Positions 63,221 through 64,000 of a stretch of DNA of 64,000 nt are shown here, in pieces (the stretch's first letter is position 1; every line of letters begins with the position of its first letter). The stretch is from Saccharospirillum sp965652395. Lineage in GTDB: Bacteria > Pseudomonadota > Gammaproteobacteria > Pseudomonadales > Natronospirillaceae. Both the position numbers and the translations under genes were made by a program. Where the stretch lies: the NCBI GenBank assembly GCA_965652395.1, contig CBFGUW010000023.1:1-64000 (forward strand), in the 5' to 3' direction. Under the pieces are notes generated by a model. The model did not search any database. It was given only the letters and a program-made list of their open reading frames with translations, and was not told where the DNA came from.

Positions 63221-64000
63221 ATGAAAAAACTTCCTGTTATCGTCGGTTTTGGCGGCATTAACTCCGCAGGCCGGGTCTCCATGCACCACAGTTATCGTCG
63301 CATGGTGCATGAGGCACTGGACGAATCACGCCTCGCCCATACCTGGCAGGATTTGGCCACGCTGATGAAATTGAAGGATTCCGCCAATCCCCAGGAAGCC
63401 ATTCTGGCCGGTACGCTGATTCGCAAAATCGAAGCGGAAACTCATTACGACCCCAACGCCGTACCGATGCAGCGCAAAGCCCTGCTGAACGAGCCCGGTG
63501 GCCTCAGTTTTCAACTGAAACGGAATCAATTGCCGGACAACCTGCCACAGGGATGGGACGTACAGCCCATCGAAGGCAGTCATACCCTCGTCCAGGTGCG
63601 GGTGGAATCCGAAATGTCGGTCATGCTGCCCGACAGTTATGTTTCCAAGGTCTCGTCCGCGGGCACCCTCCCCTCAGGTTTCAACCCAGCGGATTACTAC
63701 AACGCCGCCCATCATCCGAGAGGATTGCAGATGGCGGTTTATGGTGCGTCTGACGCGCTGCAATCAATGGGTATCCGCTGGCAGGACGTTCTCGAACACA
63801 TCCATCCGGATCAGGTGTCCGTCTATGCGGGCTCCTCCATCTCCCAGATGGACCAGGCCGGTATGCGCGGCCTGTACCAAAACCCCATGACTGGCAGCCG
63901 CATCACTTCCAAAATGATGCCGCTCTCCATGCCGGAAATGACGGCGGACTTCGTCAACAGTTATATTTTGAACAGCATCGGCAACACCGGCTCCAACGCC
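63221..64000 (+). CDS. Beta-ketoacyl-ACP synthase, FabY-like (5' part)
   Basis: Translation from ATG 63221 gives 260 open residues to the window edge, so the 3' end is missing. The N-terminus KKLPVIVGFGGINSAGRVSMHHSYRRMVHEAL resembles Pseudomonas FabY (about 630 aa), which can start fatty acid synthesis in place of FabH. Visible later are YGASDALQSMGIRW, the YAGSSISQMD block and FVNSYILNSIGNTGSNA leading toward the active-site region. The catalytic Cys-His-His lies beyond the window. It is divergent from the regulator. Confidence 0.8.
   Translation, partial: MKKLPVIVGFGGINSAGRVSMHHSYRRMVHEALDESRLAHTWQDLATLMKLKDSANPQEAILAGTLIRKIEAETHYDPNAVPMQRKALLNEPGGLSFQLKRNQLPDNLPQGWDVQPIEGSHTLVQVRVESEMSVMLPDSYVSKVSSAGTLPSGFNPADYYNAAHHPRGLQMAVYGASDALQSMGIRWQDVLEHIHPDQVSVYAGSSISQMDQAGMRGLYQNPMTGSRITSKMMPLSMPEMTADFVNSYILNSIGNTGSNA

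Noticed and set aside
1..64000. CRISPR array, prophage or restriction-modification locus
   Set aside because: No regularly spaced short repeats, no phage structural or integrase genes and no methylase-nuclease pair were seen.

Overview
The window looks like chromosomal DNA of a Gammaproteobacterium near Pseudomonas, Marinobacter and the Cellvibrionales/Oceanospirillales. Base composition is moderately GC-rich and genes are dense. The evidence is gene order: uvrY-uvrC-pgsA-tRNA-Gly/Cys; pabB/thrH/cysH/cysB with a DAHP synthase; methyltransferase-rnhA-dnaQ with mltD; fimL/nhaB; mfd-csiV-MTI phosphorylase; arsC-wrbA-DUF2069. Most of these neighbourhoods are familiar from Pseudomonas, whereas the complete Na+-NQR operon and its maturation genes point to a marine or halophilic relative. 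The species cannot be named from sequence alone.

Layout. 1-420: tRNA-Cys, tandem repeats carrying the 3' end of tRNA-Gly, tRNA-Gly and a decayed tRNA-Gly copy. 518-6760: pgsA, a MITE-like element, uvrC, uvrY, a PIN-PhoH ATPase and a DegV protein. 6962-16511: folate, serine, sulfur and aromatic metabolism, ending with lexA under two LexA boxes. 16579-24270: dnaQ-rnhA-methyltransferase, mltD, sohB, an SCP2 protein and fimL. 24271-29380: nhaB behind a long structured leader, dusA, tal and a Tus-like replication-terminator protein. 29432-38079: sthA, nqrM, apbE and nqrFEDCBA, all on the minus strand. 38356-43534: mfd, csiV and a lipoprotein. 43551-47307: an IS whose DDE transposase gene is split by a complete group II intron. 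47326-50502: GNAT, a nucleoside phosphorylase, tRNA-Arg, UPF0149, BolA and an exonuclease.

50612-58857 holds a tight minus-strand operon of six genes, all predicted exported or envelope-associated except an ApbE-type flavin transferase that lacks a visible signal: a large cytochrome-c-like lipoprotein, a Tat-exported DUF1501 protein, a small DUF4266 lipoprotein with a Gly/Cys tail, a DUF3570 protein, the ApbE paralogue and DsbD. An ideal CRP/Vfr palindrome lies upstream. This is the best candidate for an undescribed redox system. 59175-64000: acyl desaturase, a small unknown, arsC, wrbA, DUF2069, a GlxA-type regulator and the start of a FabY-like ketoacyl synthase that runs off the end.

Working together: the NQR complex is encoded with its FMN-loading enzyme (ApbE) and assembly factor (NqrM), and NhaB adds a Na+/H+ antiporter. 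DNA repair and replication genes (uvrC, mfd, lexA, dnaQ, rnhA, Tus-like) are plentiful but scattered. The only clearly recent mobile DNA is the intron-bearing IS, plus the small MITE.
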